Positions 17,047 through 26,647 of a stretch of DNA of 40,115 nt are shown one piece after another. Under the pieces are notes generated by a model. It saw nothing but the letters and a program-made list of their open reading frames with translations, ran no database searches and was not told where the DNA came from. Location: positions 1 to 40,115 of the forward strand of contig CAMVEB010000038.1 in assembly GCA_947166385.1 (NCBI GenBank), in the 5' to 3' direction. Position 1 is the stretch's first letter; each line of letters begins with the position of its first letter. The DNA comes from an uncultured Clostridia bacterium. GTDB taxonomy: Bacteria > Bacillota > Clostridia > Christensenellales > Aristaeellaceae. Made by a program: the position numbers and the translations under genes.

Positions 17047-17787
17047 ATGATCGAGTTACAGCATGTGACAAAAACCTACGCAAAGAACAACACCAAGGCG
17101 GTGGACGACCTGAGCCTGGAGATTAAAGGCGGAGAGCTTTTCGGCTTTATCGGGCCCAACGGCGCTGGCAAAACCACCACCATCAAAATGATGACCGGCG
17201 TGCTGACACCGGACGAGGGCACCATTACGATGGCGGGGTACCGGATGGATTCGGAGCGGGTGAAGGCACAGCGGATGATTGGCTTCGTGCCGGACGGAAA
17301 TGACCTGTATGACCGGCTGACGGGGATGGAATATCTGAACTTCATGGCGGATATCTACCAGGTGGACCAGGCCAAACGGAAGGCGCATATCGAAAAATAT
17401 CTGGATATTTTCTCCCTGGGGGATGCGATCAACAACCAGGTTCGTTCTTATAGTAAGGGAATGAAGCAGAAGCTGGTCGTGATCGGCGCTCTGATTCATA
17501 ACCCGCCGGTATGGATCCTGGACGAACCGCTGGGCGGACTGGATCCCCGGGCCGCGCACCTGCTGAAGGAAGAGATGATGCGGCACTGCCGCGAGGGGAA
17601 CACCGTGTTCTTCTCCACGCACGTACTGGAAGTGGCGGAGAAGCTCTGTACCCGCATCGGCGTGATCGCGCACGGCGGGCTGAAGGCCGTCGGTACCCTG
17701 GAAGAACTGCGCAGCGGCGAGGTCGGCGCAAGCCTGGAAGAGCTGTTCCTGGAACTGACCGAGGATGACGGAGGCGAAGAGAAATGA
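17047..17787 (+). CDS. ABC transporter ATP-binding protein
   Basis: This 246-residue ATPase is of the ABC-2/CcmA exporter type. Walker A G-P-N-G-A-G-K-T is at 36-43, the signature Y-S-K-G-M-K-Q-K at 135-142, Walker B V-W-I-L-D-E-P at 155-161 and the H-loop His192. The Q-loop position has V-P-D rather than a glutamine, as in some relatives. A GGGGAGG site precedes the ATG. Its stop overlaps the start of the permease by four bases (ATGA), so the two form one transporter. The substrate is unknown; exporters of this type move peptides, lipids or drugs. Confidence 0.92.
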   Translation: MIELQHVTKTYAKNNTKAVDDLSLEIKGGELFGFIGPNGAGKTTTIKMMTGVLTPDEGTITMAGYRMDSERVKAQRMIGFVPDGNDLYDRLTGMEYLNFMADIYQVDQAKRKAHIEKYLDIFSLGDAINNQVRSYSKGMKQKLVVIGALIHNPPVWILDEPLGGLDPRAAHLLKEEMMRHCREGNTVFFSTHVLEVAEKLCTRIGVIAHGGLKAVGTLEELRSGEVGASLEELFLELTEDDGGEEK

Positions 17788-19439
17788 CTCAATTCTTTGC
17801 CTTGCTGCGGCTGAATCTTCTGAGCCGGTACGCCGACCTGAAGCCCCGCAACCTGAAAACCGCGCTGACAGAGAAGCGCGGACGGACGATCGGGATGTTC
17901 ATCGCGATCCTGTTCCTGATCGGATATCTGGGCGTGATCCTGTTCCTGCTTGAGACCAGGGCGCTGGACATCCTGATGAGAATGGGCGCACCGGATCTGC
18001 TGCTGAGCCTGGCCGTGATGCTGAGCACAGCGGGCACTCTGCTGATGGCATTCTTCTTCATCATGAGTTCACTGTACCTGGGACGGGACAACGCCTTCCT
18101 GGCGGCGATGCCCGTGACGCCGCGGCTGCTGCTGACCTCAAAGATGGTACAGGTATGGGTAAGCGAGACGCTGATTGACGCGGTGATCATCCTGCCGGCC
18201 TGCATCCTGTACGGAAACCGGGTAGGCGCTGACATCGGATTCTATCTCCGGATGGTGGTAACCTGGCTGATCGTCGCCATCCTGCCGATCTCCATCGCAT
18301 CGGTGATCTCGGCGTTCCTGATCCGTATTTCCGCCCTGTGGAAGCGGCGGGAGCTGATCATGACCGTCGGCGGGATCCTGCTGTTTGTTGCCTACATGAT
18401 TGTGATGATGAACGTCGGCGGGATTACCGGCGGCAGCGAAGATGCCAACGCGGCTGTCGAGAAATTCTTTACGGACAATGCCACGCGCATCAGCGGCATG
18501 AGCACGATGTTCCCACCGGCCGCGTGGGCGACCAGGGGACTGCTGGGCGACTGGGGCATGCTGGCACTGTACGCGGCGGTGAGCCTGGCGGCGATCGCGG
18601 CGGTGATCGGCGTGCTGGGCATCTTCTACCGGAAGCTGAGCCTGCTGCAGACAGAAACACCGACGGTATCCGGCAAGAAGGGCATCCAGAAGGGGTCCAT
18701 CCGGGAAGGCAACGCCTTTAAAGCCAACGTCATGCGGGAATTCAAGCAGATCCTGCGGGTGCCTTCCTACGCGACAAACATCCTGCCGATCGCCTTCATG
18801 CCGCTGCTGATGACGATCATGATCGGCGCGATGGCGGGCAAGAGCGCCAGCGAGAACGGCGAGGGACTGACGACCCTGTTCACCCAGCTGAGCCCTGCGG
18901 TGGTGATGTGCATCATGGCGGCGGTCATGGCCTACATGGCTGGAATGAATCCTGCACTGAGTACCGCGGTGACCCGGGAAGGCAAGGGACATGATTTCCT
19001 GAAGGCGCTGCCGGTTTCGCCGAAAACGCTGATCCATGCCAAGCTGGCCGTCGGGTTCGGGCTGATGACCATCGGCCTGGTTGCCGCGTCGATCGCAATG
19101 GCGGTGATTATTCCCGGATATACGGTTCAGGTTATCCTGGCGCTGATCCTCTGCCTGCTGTTCAGCTTCGGAAACGCCTGCCTGGCGCTGAGCCGGGATG
19201 TGAAAAAACCGAGACTGGACTGGGTGACCGAGCAGGAGGCGGTGAAGCAGAACTTCGGCGTACTGATTTCCATGCTGGTATCCTGGGGCGTGCTGGCGGC
19301 ACTGGCAGGGCTGAGCTACCTGATGCTGAGCAACGGATGGGAAATGATTCCGGTGTTCGCGGTGCTGGGCGTGATCCTGGCAGCCCTGACGTTGGGAGCC
19401 TATAGGCTGCTGATGAAAAATGTGGTAAAATACTATTGA
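17784..19439 (+). CDS. ABC transporter permease (large ABC-2-type)
   Basis: This 551-residue integral membrane protein has about 12 hydrophobic segments in two blocks (roughly 40-270 and 310-550) separated by a hydrophilic stretch near 285-315. Length and layout fit the putative ABC-exporter permeases paired with CcmA-like ATPases. It overlaps the ATPase gene by ATGA. It has no other domain and no recognisable substrate signature. Confidence 0.85.
   Translation: MTQFFALLRLNLLSRYADLKPRNLKTALTEKRGRTIGMFIAILFLIGYLGVILFLLETRALDILMRMGAPDLLLSLAVMLSTAGTLLMAFFFIMSSLYLGRDNAFLAAMPVTPRLLLTSKMVQVWVSETLIDAVIILPACILYGNRVGADIGFYLRMVVTWLIVAILPISIASVISAFLIRISALWKRRELIMTVGGILLFVAYMIVMMNVGGITGGSEDANAAVEKFFTDNATRISGMSTMFPPAAWATRGLLGDWGMLALYAAVSLAAIAAVIGVLGIFYRKLSLLQTETPTVSGKKGIQKGSIREGNAFKANVMREFKQILRVPSYATNILPIAFMPLLMTIMIGAMAGKSASENGEGLTTLFTQLSPAVVMCIMAAVMAYMAGMNPALSTAVTREGKGHDFLKALPVSPKTLIHAKLAVGFGLMTIGLVAASIAMAVIIPGYTVQVILALILCLLFSFGNACLALSRDVKKPRLDWVTEQEAVKQNFGVLISMLVSWGVLAALAGLSYLMLSNGWEMIPVFAVLGVILAALTLGAYRLLMKNVVKYY
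19421..19431 (+). promoter_or_regulatory. Possible extended -10 for the downstream small gene
   Basis: TGTGGTAAAAT at the end of the permease gene is identical over 9 bases to the -10 region at 16984-16992. No -35 box is seen at the right distance. Confidence 0.3.
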
Positions 19440-19484
19440 CGGTTTACCCGGAAGAATACAACAGACCGGAGGAGGAACCACCCA

Positions 19485-19955
19485 ATGAAGAAATGGATGT
19501 GCATGCTGCTGGCGATGATCCTGATGTTCGCGGCGGGAAACTGCGCGCTGGCGGATGAGACCGTTCAGCTGCCGGACAGCGGGTATACCATCAAGATTCC
19601 GGACGGCATGATCTACGACGGACCGGGAACAGATCCGGACATGGCGAAATTTGCCTATGTATCGGACGAGCTGGGGCTGGATATCCTTTTCTTCAGCTAT
19701 GAAGCCAACGGGTGGGAAATGCCCGAGGTGGCGGAATCCCTGAGAAATAACGGAACGGATGTGGAGCTGCGGCGGATCAACGGCATCGACATGATTGTCT
19801 ACCGGCTGACAGATCCGGAAGATCCGCCGGAGAAAGGCATGAAGTGCATCGGATTCGTGCTGAAGGACGGGGATACCGTGGAGGAGATCTGCTTCTGGTA
19901 CGCGAAGAAGAGCGCAGCTAAGCTGGCGGAGGAAATCATCAGCAGTATCGAATAA
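19485..19955 (+). CDS. Small secreted protein of unknown function
   Basis: This 156-residue protein has a signal peptide (about 1-23, K-K then a hydrophobic core, ending A-L-A). The mature part is about 130 residues, acidic, with alternating beta-like segments and a C-terminal helix (A-A-K-L-A-E-E-I-I). The opening L-P-D-S-G-Y-T-I-K-I-P resembles small periplasmic or secreted PsbP/DcrB-like folds, but I do not recognise the family. Cys20 is not in a proper lipobox (A-G-N-C), so a lipoprotein is unlikely. AGGAGGAACC precedes the ATG. It sits between an ABC operon and dnaE, 18 bp before dnaE. Confidence 0.75.
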   Translation: MKKWMCMLLAMILMFAAGNCALADETVQLPDSGYTIKIPDGMIYDGPGTDPDMAKFAYVSDELGLDILFFSYEANGWEMPEVAESLRNNGTDVELRRINGIDMIVYRLTDPEDPPEKGMKCIGFVLKDGDTVEEICFWYAKKSAAKLAEEIISSIE

Positions 19956-19973
19956 AACAAGGACAGGGAATCT

Positions 19974-22900
19974 ATGAGTTTTACACACCTGCATCTGCAC
20001 ACGGAATACAGCCTGCTGGACGGTGCCTGCCGGATTACCTCGCTGGTCAAAAGACTGAAGGAGCTCGGCATGGATTCCTGCGCCATTACGGACCACGGGG
20101 TACTGTACGGCGCGATCGACTTCTATACGGCGATGAACGACGCGGGCATCAAGCCGATCATCGGATGCGAAGCGTACGTGTGCCGGGACCGGACGGACAA
20201 ATCCGCCACGGGGCGGGAAATGAGCCATCTGATCCTGCTGTGCGAAAACAACACGGGATACCAGAACCTGATGCGGCTGATCAGCGAAGGATTCCTGACG
20301 GGGTACTACTACAAGCCCCGGATTGACTACAATCTGATCCGGGAATACCACGAAGGGCTGATTTGTCTGAGCGCCTGCCTGAGCGGCGATCTGCCGAAGA
20401 TGCTGCTGAACGGACAGGACGAAAGTGCCCACGCCTACGTGCGCGAAATGCAGGAGATCTTCGGGAAAGACCACTTCTACATCGAAATTATGGACCATAA
20501 TCTGCGGGAGGAGAAGACAGTTCTCCCCCGCCTGATTGCTATTGCCCGGGAAATGGATGTGCCGCTGGTGGCGACGAACGACTGCCACTATCTCGAAAAA
20601 AAGGACGCGCCGGCACAGGAAGTGCTGATGTGCATCCAGACCGGGAAGACGCTGGCGGACGAACAGCGGATGCGCATGGAGACCGGGGAGCTGTACGTTA
20701 AGAGCGAAGAGGAGATGCGGGCACTGTTCAAAAACGTGCCCGACGCCGTTGACAGGACGCGGGAGATCGCGGACCGCTGCAACGTGTCCTTTGAATTTGG
20801 CGTAACGCGGCTGCCGCACTATCCGGTGCCCGAGGGTGAGACCGCCCAGGAGATGCTGCGCAGGCTGTGCGGCGAGGGCATGCGGAAGCTGTACCCGGAC
20901 GCGAAGGAGGAAGACGAACCCTACCGGCGGCTGGAGTACGAGCTGAGCACGATTGAGCACATGGGCTACGTGGACTACTTCCTGATCGTATGGGACTTCA
21001 TCCACTATGCCAAGAGTCACGGGATTATGGTCGGGCCGGGGCGCGGAAGCGGCGCGGGATCCATCGTGGCCTACAGCCTCGGCATCACGATGCTGGATCC
21101 GCTGAAATACCAGCTGTTGTTTGAACGGTTCCTGAACCCGGAACGCGTGACGATGCCGGATATCGACGTGGACTTCTGCTATGAACGGCGGCAGGAGGTC
21201 ATTGATTACGTGGCGCGGAAATACGGAGCGGACCACGTGAGCCAGATCATCACCTTCGGCACAATGGCGGCCCGCGGCGTGGTGCGGGACGTCGGCCGGG
21301 TGCTCGGGATGAGCTACCAGGAGACAGACGCTGTGGCCAAGGCGGTGCCGATGGACCTGGGGATGACGCTGGAGAAGGCGCTGAACCTGAGCCCGATGCT
21401 GCGCCAGATGTACGACGAGCAGCCGCGGGTGCGGGAGCTGATTGACACGGCGATGACATTGGAAGGCATGCCCAGGCACGCGTCGACCCACGCTGCCGGC
21501 GTGCTGATCACCGGGAAGCCGGTGATGGAATACGTGCCGCTGCAGCGGAACGACGAGGTGATTACCACACAGTACCCGATGGGGACGATTGAGCGGCTGG
21601 GGCTGCTGAAGATGGATTTCCTGGGGCTTCGGACGCTGACGGTGATCCGGGATACGCTGGACATGATGCGGGAGGCCGGGGTGCAGATGACGCCGGAGGA
21701 GATTCCGCTGGATGACCCGAGCGTATATGAAATGATCAGCCGGGGCGATACCGAGGGCGTGTTCCAGATGGAAGGCGGCGGGATGACCGGATTCCTGACG
21801 AACATGAAGCCCTCCTGCTTTGAGGACATCATCGCGGCGATCTCCCTGTACCGTCCGGGACCGATGGAATCCATCCCGCGGTACATCGCCGGAAAGATGA
21901 ACCCCGCGAGCGTGCGGTACAAGACGGAGAAACTACGGCCGATCCTGGACGTGACGTACGGGTGCATGGTGTACCAGGAGCAGGTGATGCAGATCGTCCG
22001 CGACCTGGCCGGATACAGCTACGGACGGAGCGACCTGGTGCGCCGGGCGATGGCAAAAAAGAAGCATAAGGTCATGAACGAGGAGCGGGAGATCTTCGTA
22101 CACGGTCTCGTGGACGCGGACGGCCGGGTGACGGTGCCCGGGTGCGTACGCAACGGCGTGCCGGAGAACGTAGCCAACGAAATCTATGACGAGATGATCT
22201 CCTTCGCGAGCTACGCGTTCAACAAATCCCACGCGGCGGCCTACGGCGTGGTGGCCATGCAGACAGCCTGGCTGAAACGGTACTATCCGGTGCAGTTCAT
22301 GGCAGCGATGCTGAACAGCGTCTACGGGAACACGGGAAAGATCGCCGGATACATCCAGTACTGCCGGGGACGGGACATCGCGGTGCTGCCGCCGGACGTG
22401 AACAGGAGCCGGTGGAAATTCACAGTGGACCGGGATGCCGGCGGAAAACCCGCCATTCTGTTCGGACTGGGGGCAGTCAAAAGCGTCGGCGAGAACGCCG
22501 TGAACGCTATCCGGCGGGAGCGGGAAGAGAAGGGACCATACCGGGATATCTTCGACTTCTGCGCGCGGGTGGACACGACGGAATGCAACAAGCGCGTGGT
22601 GGAGAACCTGATCCGGGCCGGAGCCTTTGACGCCATGGGTGCCAGTCGGCCGCAGATGCTGGCGGTATACGAGCAGGCGATGGACGCCAACCAGGCCGCG
22701 CGAAAGAAGAACGTCGACGGGCAGGTGAGCCTGTTTGACATGTTCGGTGAAGAGGAGCGGGATCTGTTCCGCAACGAGATCCGGATGCCTGAGCTGCCGG
22801 ACTGGCCGGCCCGGGTGAAGCTGCAGATGGAGAAGGAAGCCGTGGGCGTCTATATGACGGGGCATCCGCTGGACGACTACCGCGACGTGCTGCAGGGAAT

Positions 22901-23507
22901 GACGTTCACAACGGCGATGCTGGAAAATGCCGGGCAAGGCGGAGAAGAGCCGGATCTGGACGGCCGGACTGCTGACATGGGCGGAATCCTGACGGAAGTC
23001 AAGAGCAAGACGACGAAAAAGGGCGACCTGATGGCCTTCGCGACACTGGAAGATATGACCGGGCAGATCGAATGCCTGATCTTCCCACGGGTGTATGAGA
23101 AATATCAGCCGCTGCTGCAGGAAGACTCGGCGGTGGTGATCAGCGGAAAGATCAGCGTCCGCGAGGAAGAAGCACCGAAGCTGCTGGCGGAACGTGTGAC
23201 GCGGCTGGAGGAGTGGAAACCGCAACGGGCGGAAGAGCGACCGGCAGAGAACGGGAAGCAGCTGACAGACGCACAGCTGGCCGCCCGCGCGGAGAAGAAG
23301 CTGTTTCTGCGGCTGGAACGGAAGGACATGGACCGGGCCAGCGCGATGCTGGCGCTGGAGGCAGGAGATATCCCCGTGTATATGCATATCCCGGCGGAAA
23401 AGATGACGCTGCTGTGTCCGAGAGCGAACTGGTGCAACGGGACGGAGGCGTGCGTGGTGCGGATGAAAGAGGCGCTGGGAGAGAGCAATGTGGTGCTGAA
23501 GGGCTGA
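19974..23507 (+). CDS. dnaE: DNA polymerase III alpha subunit DnaE
   Basis: This 1177-residue DnaE1-type replicative polymerase starts with a PHP domain in which all nine metal-site residues appear present (His7, His9, Asp16, His41, Glu66, His85, Cys135, Asp203, His205). The palm domain has P-D-I-D-V-D-F with Asp398 and Asp400, and Asp548 in K-M-D-F-L-G-L. The tandem helix-hairpin-helix region and a C-terminal OB-fold (about 990-1080) follow. A beta-clamp-binding-like Q-V-S-L-F-D-M is near residue 920. It extends primers at the replication fork. The start is the ATG at 19974, 18 bp after the previous gene. Confidence 0.97.
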   Translation: MSFTHLHLHTEYSLLDGACRITSLVKRLKELGMDSCAITDHGVLYGAIDFYTAMNDAGIKPIIGCEAYVCRDRTDKSATGREMSHLILLCENNTGYQNLMRLISEGFLTGYYYKPRIDYNLIREYHEGLICLSACLSGDLPKMLLNGQDESAHAYVREMQEIFGKDHFYIEIMDHNLREEKTVLPRLIAIAREMDVPLVATNDCHYLEKKDAPAQEVLMCIQTGKTLADEQRMRMETGELYVKSEEEMRALFKNVPDAVDRTREIADRCNVSFEFGVTRLPHYPVPEGETAQEMLRRLCGEGMRKLYPDAKEEDEPYRRLEYELSTIEHMGYVDYFLIVWDFIHYAKSHGIMVGPGRGSGAGSIVAYSLGITMLDPLKYQLLFERFLNPERVTMPDIDVDFCYERRQEVIDYVARKYGADHVSQIITFGTMAARGVVRDVGRVLGMSYQETDAVAKAVPMDLGMTLEKALNLSPMLRQMYDEQPRVRELIDTAMTLEGMPRHASTHAAGVLITGKPVMEYVPLQRNDEVITTQYPMGTIERLGLLKMDFLGLRTLTVIRDTLDMMREAGVQMTPEEIPLDDPSVYEMISRGDTEGVFQMEGGGMTGFLTNMKPSCFEDIIAAISLYRPGPMESIPRYIAGKMNPASVRYKTEKLRPILDVTYGCMVYQEQVMQIVRDLAGYSYGRSDLVRRAMAKKKHKVMNEEREIFVHGLVDADGRVTVPGCVRNGVPENVANEIYDEMISFASYAFNKSHAAAYGVVAMQTAWLKRYYPVQFMAAMLNSVYGNTGKIAGYIQYCRGRDIAVLPPDVNRSRWKFTVDRDAGGKPAILFGLGAVKSVGENAVNAIRREREEKGPYRDIFDFCARVDTTECNKRVVENLIRAGAFDAMGASRPQMLAVYEQAMDANQAARKKNVDGQVSLFDMFGEEERDLFRNEIRMPELPDWPARVKLQMEKEAVGVYMTGHPLDDYRDVLQGMTFTTAMLENAGQGGEEPDLDGRTADMGGILTEVKSKTTKKGDLMAFATLEDMTGQIECLIFPRVYEKYQPLLQEDSAVVISGKISVREEEAPKLLAERVTRLEEWKPQRAEERPAENGKQLTDAQLAARAEKKLFLRLERKDMDRASAMLALEAGDIPVYMHIPAEKMTLLCPRANWCNGTEACVVRMKEALGESNVVLKG

Positions 23508-23525
23508 GAAAAGCCCCTTTATTGC
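23501..23525 (+). terminator. Weak terminator overlapping the dnaE stop
   Basis: GGGCT (23501-23505) pairs with AGCCC (23512-23516), followed by CTTTATT. The stem starts inside the last codons of dnaE. Readthrough into the next ABC genes is likely. Confidence 0.4.
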
Positions 23526-23560
23526 ATGCAGAATGACAGGGACGAAAGGAGGCGCGGGGC

Positions 23561-24502
23561 ATGATTGAACTGGAACAAGTCAGCAAGAAATACGGCAGCC
23601 TGACGGCCCTGCGGGAGATCTCCTTTACGATCGGCGAACGGGAAACGGTCGGACTGCTGGGACGCAACGGAGCGGGAAAAACCACGCTGCTGAACCTGAT
23701 GACCGGGTATTTTCCGCCTACCGGGGGACGCGTACGGATTGGCGGAAAGGACATGATGGAGGAACCCGGGACATGCAAGCGGATGATCGGGTATCTGCCG
23801 GAGAAGCCGCCGCTGTACGACGAGATGACGGTCGTGAGCTATCTGCGGTTTGTATGCGAACTGCGGGAAGTAAAGAATAAAGCCATCGGCGGGCATGTGG
23901 ACGAGATTCTGGGCCTGTGCGGGCTGGAAGAGGTGCGCGGGCGGGTGCTGGGGCACCTGAGCAAGGGATACCGGCAGCGGGCCGGGATTGCCCAGGCTCT
24001 GTGCGGGGCACCGGAAGTGCTGATCTTTGACGAGCCGACGGTGGGACTGGATCCCCGGCAGACCGTCGAAATCCGGCAGCTGATCCGCCGACTGAGCGAG
24101 GATCACACGGTGATCTTTTCCAGCCACATCCTGAGCGAAGTGCAGCAGGCCTGCTCCCGGGTGATCATCCTGGAAGAAGGACGGATGGTACGGGACGTAC
24201 GGGCCGGGGAACCGGAGGGGGACACCCTGCGGGTGCGGCTGCGGATTGCCGGGGAGGAAGAGAAAATCATGCGGACGCTGCGGCACCTGGACGGCGTGAC
24301 AGACGCGGAGAGGCTGCCGGCGGAAGAGAGCGGCGTCACGGAGGCACGAATTACGGCCGCAGCGGGCGGAGACCGCGGCGCGGCGATGGACCGGATCTTC
24401 CGGATGCTGGCGGACAGTGGCCTGTGTGTGCGGATGATGCGGGAGGAAAGAGAAACGCTGGAGGAGGTATTCCTGAGAGCGACGGAGGAGGAAGCCGGAT
24501 GA
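23561..24502 (+). CDS. ABC ATPase of a Gld-like (GldA-type) system
   Basis: This 313-residue protein has Walker A G-R-N-G-A-G-K-T (34-41), the signature L-S-K-G-Y-R-Q-R (133-140), Walker B V-L-I-F-D-E-P (153-159), H-loop His189, and a C-terminal extension of about 80 residues. It is the ATPase of a four-gene cluster with a permease, a Gldg-type protein and a DUF4340 protein. In Bacteroidota GldA-F-G assist gliding; in Firmicutes the role is not known. A GGAGGCG site precedes the ATG. The stop overlaps the permease start by ATGA. Confidence 0.9.
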   Translation: MIELEQVSKKYGSLTALREISFTIGERETVGLLGRNGAGKTTLLNLMTGYFPPTGGRVRIGGKDMMEEPGTCKRMIGYLPEKPPLYDEMTVVSYLRFVCELREVKNKAIGGHVDEILGLCGLEEVRGRVLGHLSKGYRQRAGIAQALCGAPEVLIFDEPTVGLDPRQTVEIRQLIRRLSEDHTVIFSSHILSEVQQACSRVIILEEGRMVRDVRAGEPEGDTLRVRLRIAGEEEKIMRTLRHLDGVTDAERLPAEESGVTEARITAAAGGDRGAAMDRIFRMLADSGLCVRMMREERETLEEVFLRATEEEAG

Positions 24503-25206
24503 AAGCAGTCTGGAAGCGGGAAATGCAGGGATACTTCTGCACCGCGACGGGATATGTTTACCTGGGCGTTTTCCTGACGGTTTCCTCGGTGTTGTTCTAC
24601 CTGCAGATCCTGAGCCAGCGGAGCGGGGATCTGCCTACCTTCATCGGCGGGATGAGCTATCTGTGGATGCTGCTGTGCCCGGTGCTGACGATGCGGCTGC
24701 TGGCGGAAGAAAAACAGAAAAAAACGGATCAGCTGCTGCTGACGAGCCCGATTTCGCTGCCGCGGATTGTTGGCGGCAAATATCTGGCGGCTGTGACGGT
24801 GCTGCTGGCAACAGCGGCGCTGACGCTGCTCTACGCGCTGATCGTCGGACTGTACGGAACCGTATACCCGATGGAACTGGCGGTGAACTATCTGGGATTC
24901 GTGCTGCAGGGATGCGCGTTCGCGGCGATCGATCTGTTCCTGAGCGGCTGCGCGGGAACGCCGGTAATCGCGGCGGTGCTGGCTTTCGGCGCGAATTTCC
25001 TGCTGTGGATCCTGGACCTGCTGGAAAGCGCGGTTCACATCGAATGGATCGCCGCGGGGCTCCGGTTCTGTTCGCTGTACCGGCGGAACGAGGCGTTTCT
25101 GATGGGGCAGCTGAGCTTCGCGGGGATCATTTTTGACCTGGCGGTGATCGCGCTGTTCCTGGCACTGACGGTGTTCCACCTGGACAGGAAACGGGTCGGG
25201 AGGTGA
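24499..25206 (+). CDS. ABC permease of the Gld-like system (GldF-type)
   Basis: This 235-residue protein has six predicted membrane segments, with charged loops near 60-85 (L-L-A-E-E-K-Q-K-K-T-D-Q-L-L). That E-x-K-x-x-T-x-x-L-L segment is typical of ABC-2/GldF permeases. The start is ATG 24499, overlapping the ATPase stop; a longer frame from 24424 lies inside the ATPase gene and has no support. The next gene starts 3 bp after the stop. Confidence 0.88.
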   Translation: MKAVWKREMQGYFCTATGYVYLGVFLTVSSVLFYLQILSQRSGDLPTFIGGMSYLWMLLCPVLTMRLLAEEKQKKTDQLLLTSPISLPRIVGGKYLAAVTVLLATAALTLLYALIVGLYGTVYPMELAVNYLGFVLQGCAFAAIDLFLSGCAGTPVIAAVLAFGANFLLWILDLLESAVHIEWIAAGLRFCSLYRRNEAFLMGQLSFAGIIFDLAVIALFLALTVFHLDRKRVGR

Positions 25207-25209
25207 CGG

Positions 25210-26643
25210 ATGTTGAAGAAGAAATACGGGATAACATCCGCGCTGATCATGATCCTGCTGGCGGCATCGCTGGTTGCTCTGTGCATCGCGGCGGACAGCC
25301 TGGAAAACCGGAACGGATGGCGGCAGGACTATTCCTTCAACAGCATCTCCACCCACAGCGGGGTCACGAGGGATACGCTGGAAAAACTGGATAAAAAAGT
25401 ACATATCTACGCGCTGTTCCGCAAGGGCAACGAGGACGCACCGCTGGCGGAGCTGCTGAACCGCTATGCCGCGGCGAGCAAAATGGTGACCTGGGAACAG
25501 ACGGACCCCAGCCTGAACCCGGCTCTGCTGAATCGCTTTACCACGGACCGGGAAACGCCCGGGGAGGACTCGCTGATCGTCTGGTGTGAGGAGACGGGAC
25601 GATGGCGGATCCTGGGGGCAGAGGACTTCGTCAGCGTTTCGATGGACACGGAAACCGGGGATTACAGCCAGGCAGGATGGACCTACGAACGGAGCATCAC
25701 CAACGCGATTTCCTATGTGAGCCGGGAGCGGGTGCCGCAGGCGGTGATCGTGCAGGGGCACGGAGAACTTGACCGGGAGACGCTGCAGCACTTTGAGGGG
25801 TTGCTGAGCGCCAACCGGTTTGAGGTGACGTACGCGAACCTGACTGATCCGGACTATACGCCGGATCCCGAGGATCTGCTGATTTTCTTCAGCCCGCAGC
25901 GGGATCTGAACGATGAGGAACTGAAGAAGGTGAAAGATTTCGCGGCGGCGGGAGGCAGCTTTCTGTTTACCTGCGATTATTCGGATCCCATCGGCCGGAT
26001 GCCGGGATACGCGGCGCTGCTGCGCAGCTATGGTTTTCTTCCGCGGGAAGGGATCGTGCTGGCAGAGCGGGACGCCGCCGGGACCTACTACAACGGAAAC
26101 AGAACCTACCTAATCCCGGAAATGTGCTCGACGGATATCACGATCGACTTGATTGAAAGCGGGGCGGACCGGCTGCTGTTGCCCGGAAGCCGGTGCTTTG
26201 AGGATATTGGGGAAACGGATCGGAACCTGACGGCGGGCACGGTAATCCGGAGCGGAAAAGACACCTACCTGAAGGTGCTGACCGGGGAAAGCACCCAGAT
26301 GGAGAAAAGCGAAGACGATCCGGAAGGCCCGTTTGCCCTGGCACTGCAGGCCAGGCGGGTTACGACGGACGGATACATCTCCCGGGCGTTCATCATCGGC
26401 TGCTCGGCGGCGATGACAGACAGTCAGGTATACGCGATGACGGACAGCCAGCAGCTGGTGATCCGGGTGACGGAATTCCTGCTGGATACCGAGAGCAGCG
26501 ACCTGAGCATCCTGGCACGGGAAGCGATCCGGCCGGCACTCGGACCCGGAAGCATCGGGCCCGGGGCGGTGCTGGTGGCGGCGCTGCCGCTGGGCGTCCT
26601 GCTGGCGGCACTGCTGGTGCTGGGACGGAGAAGGAACAAATAA
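25210..26643 (+). CDS. Gldg-family auxiliary ABC protein
   Basis: This 477-residue protein has a membrane anchor near the start (about 8-28), a large soluble region outside the membrane, and a C-terminal membrane helix (about 452-472) ending R-R-R-N-K. The soluble part contains a ThuA/GldG-like core with V-I-V-Q-G-H-G-E, L-L-I-F-F-S-P and G-G-S-F-L-F-T segments. It matches the Gldg family of ABC accessory proteins. GGGAGG precedes the ATG. It follows the permease by 3 bp and precedes the DUF4340 gene by 4 bp, so all four are one operon. Confidence 0.85.
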   Translation: MLKKKYGITSALIMILLAASLVALCIAADSLENRNGWRQDYSFNSISTHSGVTRDTLEKLDKKVHIYALFRKGNEDAPLAELLNRYAAASKMVTWEQTDPSLNPALLNRFTTDRETPGEDSLIVWCEETGRWRILGAEDFVSVSMDTETGDYSQAGWTYERSITNAISYVSRERVPQAVIVQGHGELDRETLQHFEGLLSANRFEVTYANLTDPDYTPDPEDLLIFFSPQRDLNDEELKKVKDFAAAGGSFLFTCDYSDPIGRMPGYAALLRSYGFLPREGIVLAERDAAGTYYNGNRTYLIPEMCSTDITIDLIESGADRLLLPGSRCFEDIGETDRNLTAGTVIRSGKDTYLKVLTGESTQMEKSEDDPEGPFALALQARRVTTDGYISRAFIIGCSAAMTDSQVYAMTDSQQLVIRVTEFLLDTESSDLSILAREAIRPALGPGSIGPGAVLVAALPLGVLLAALLVLGRRRNK

Positions 26644-26647
26644 AACG

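Noticed and set aside
19485..19955. Lipoprotein for the small secreted protein
   Set aside because: A-G-N-C does not fit the lipobox; cleavage after A-L-A by signal peptidase I is more likely.
18138..21491. 1117-codon open frame on the minus strand
   Set aside because: It covers the permease, the small secreted gene and dnaE in antisense; composition is His/Gln/Arg-rich without any domain.
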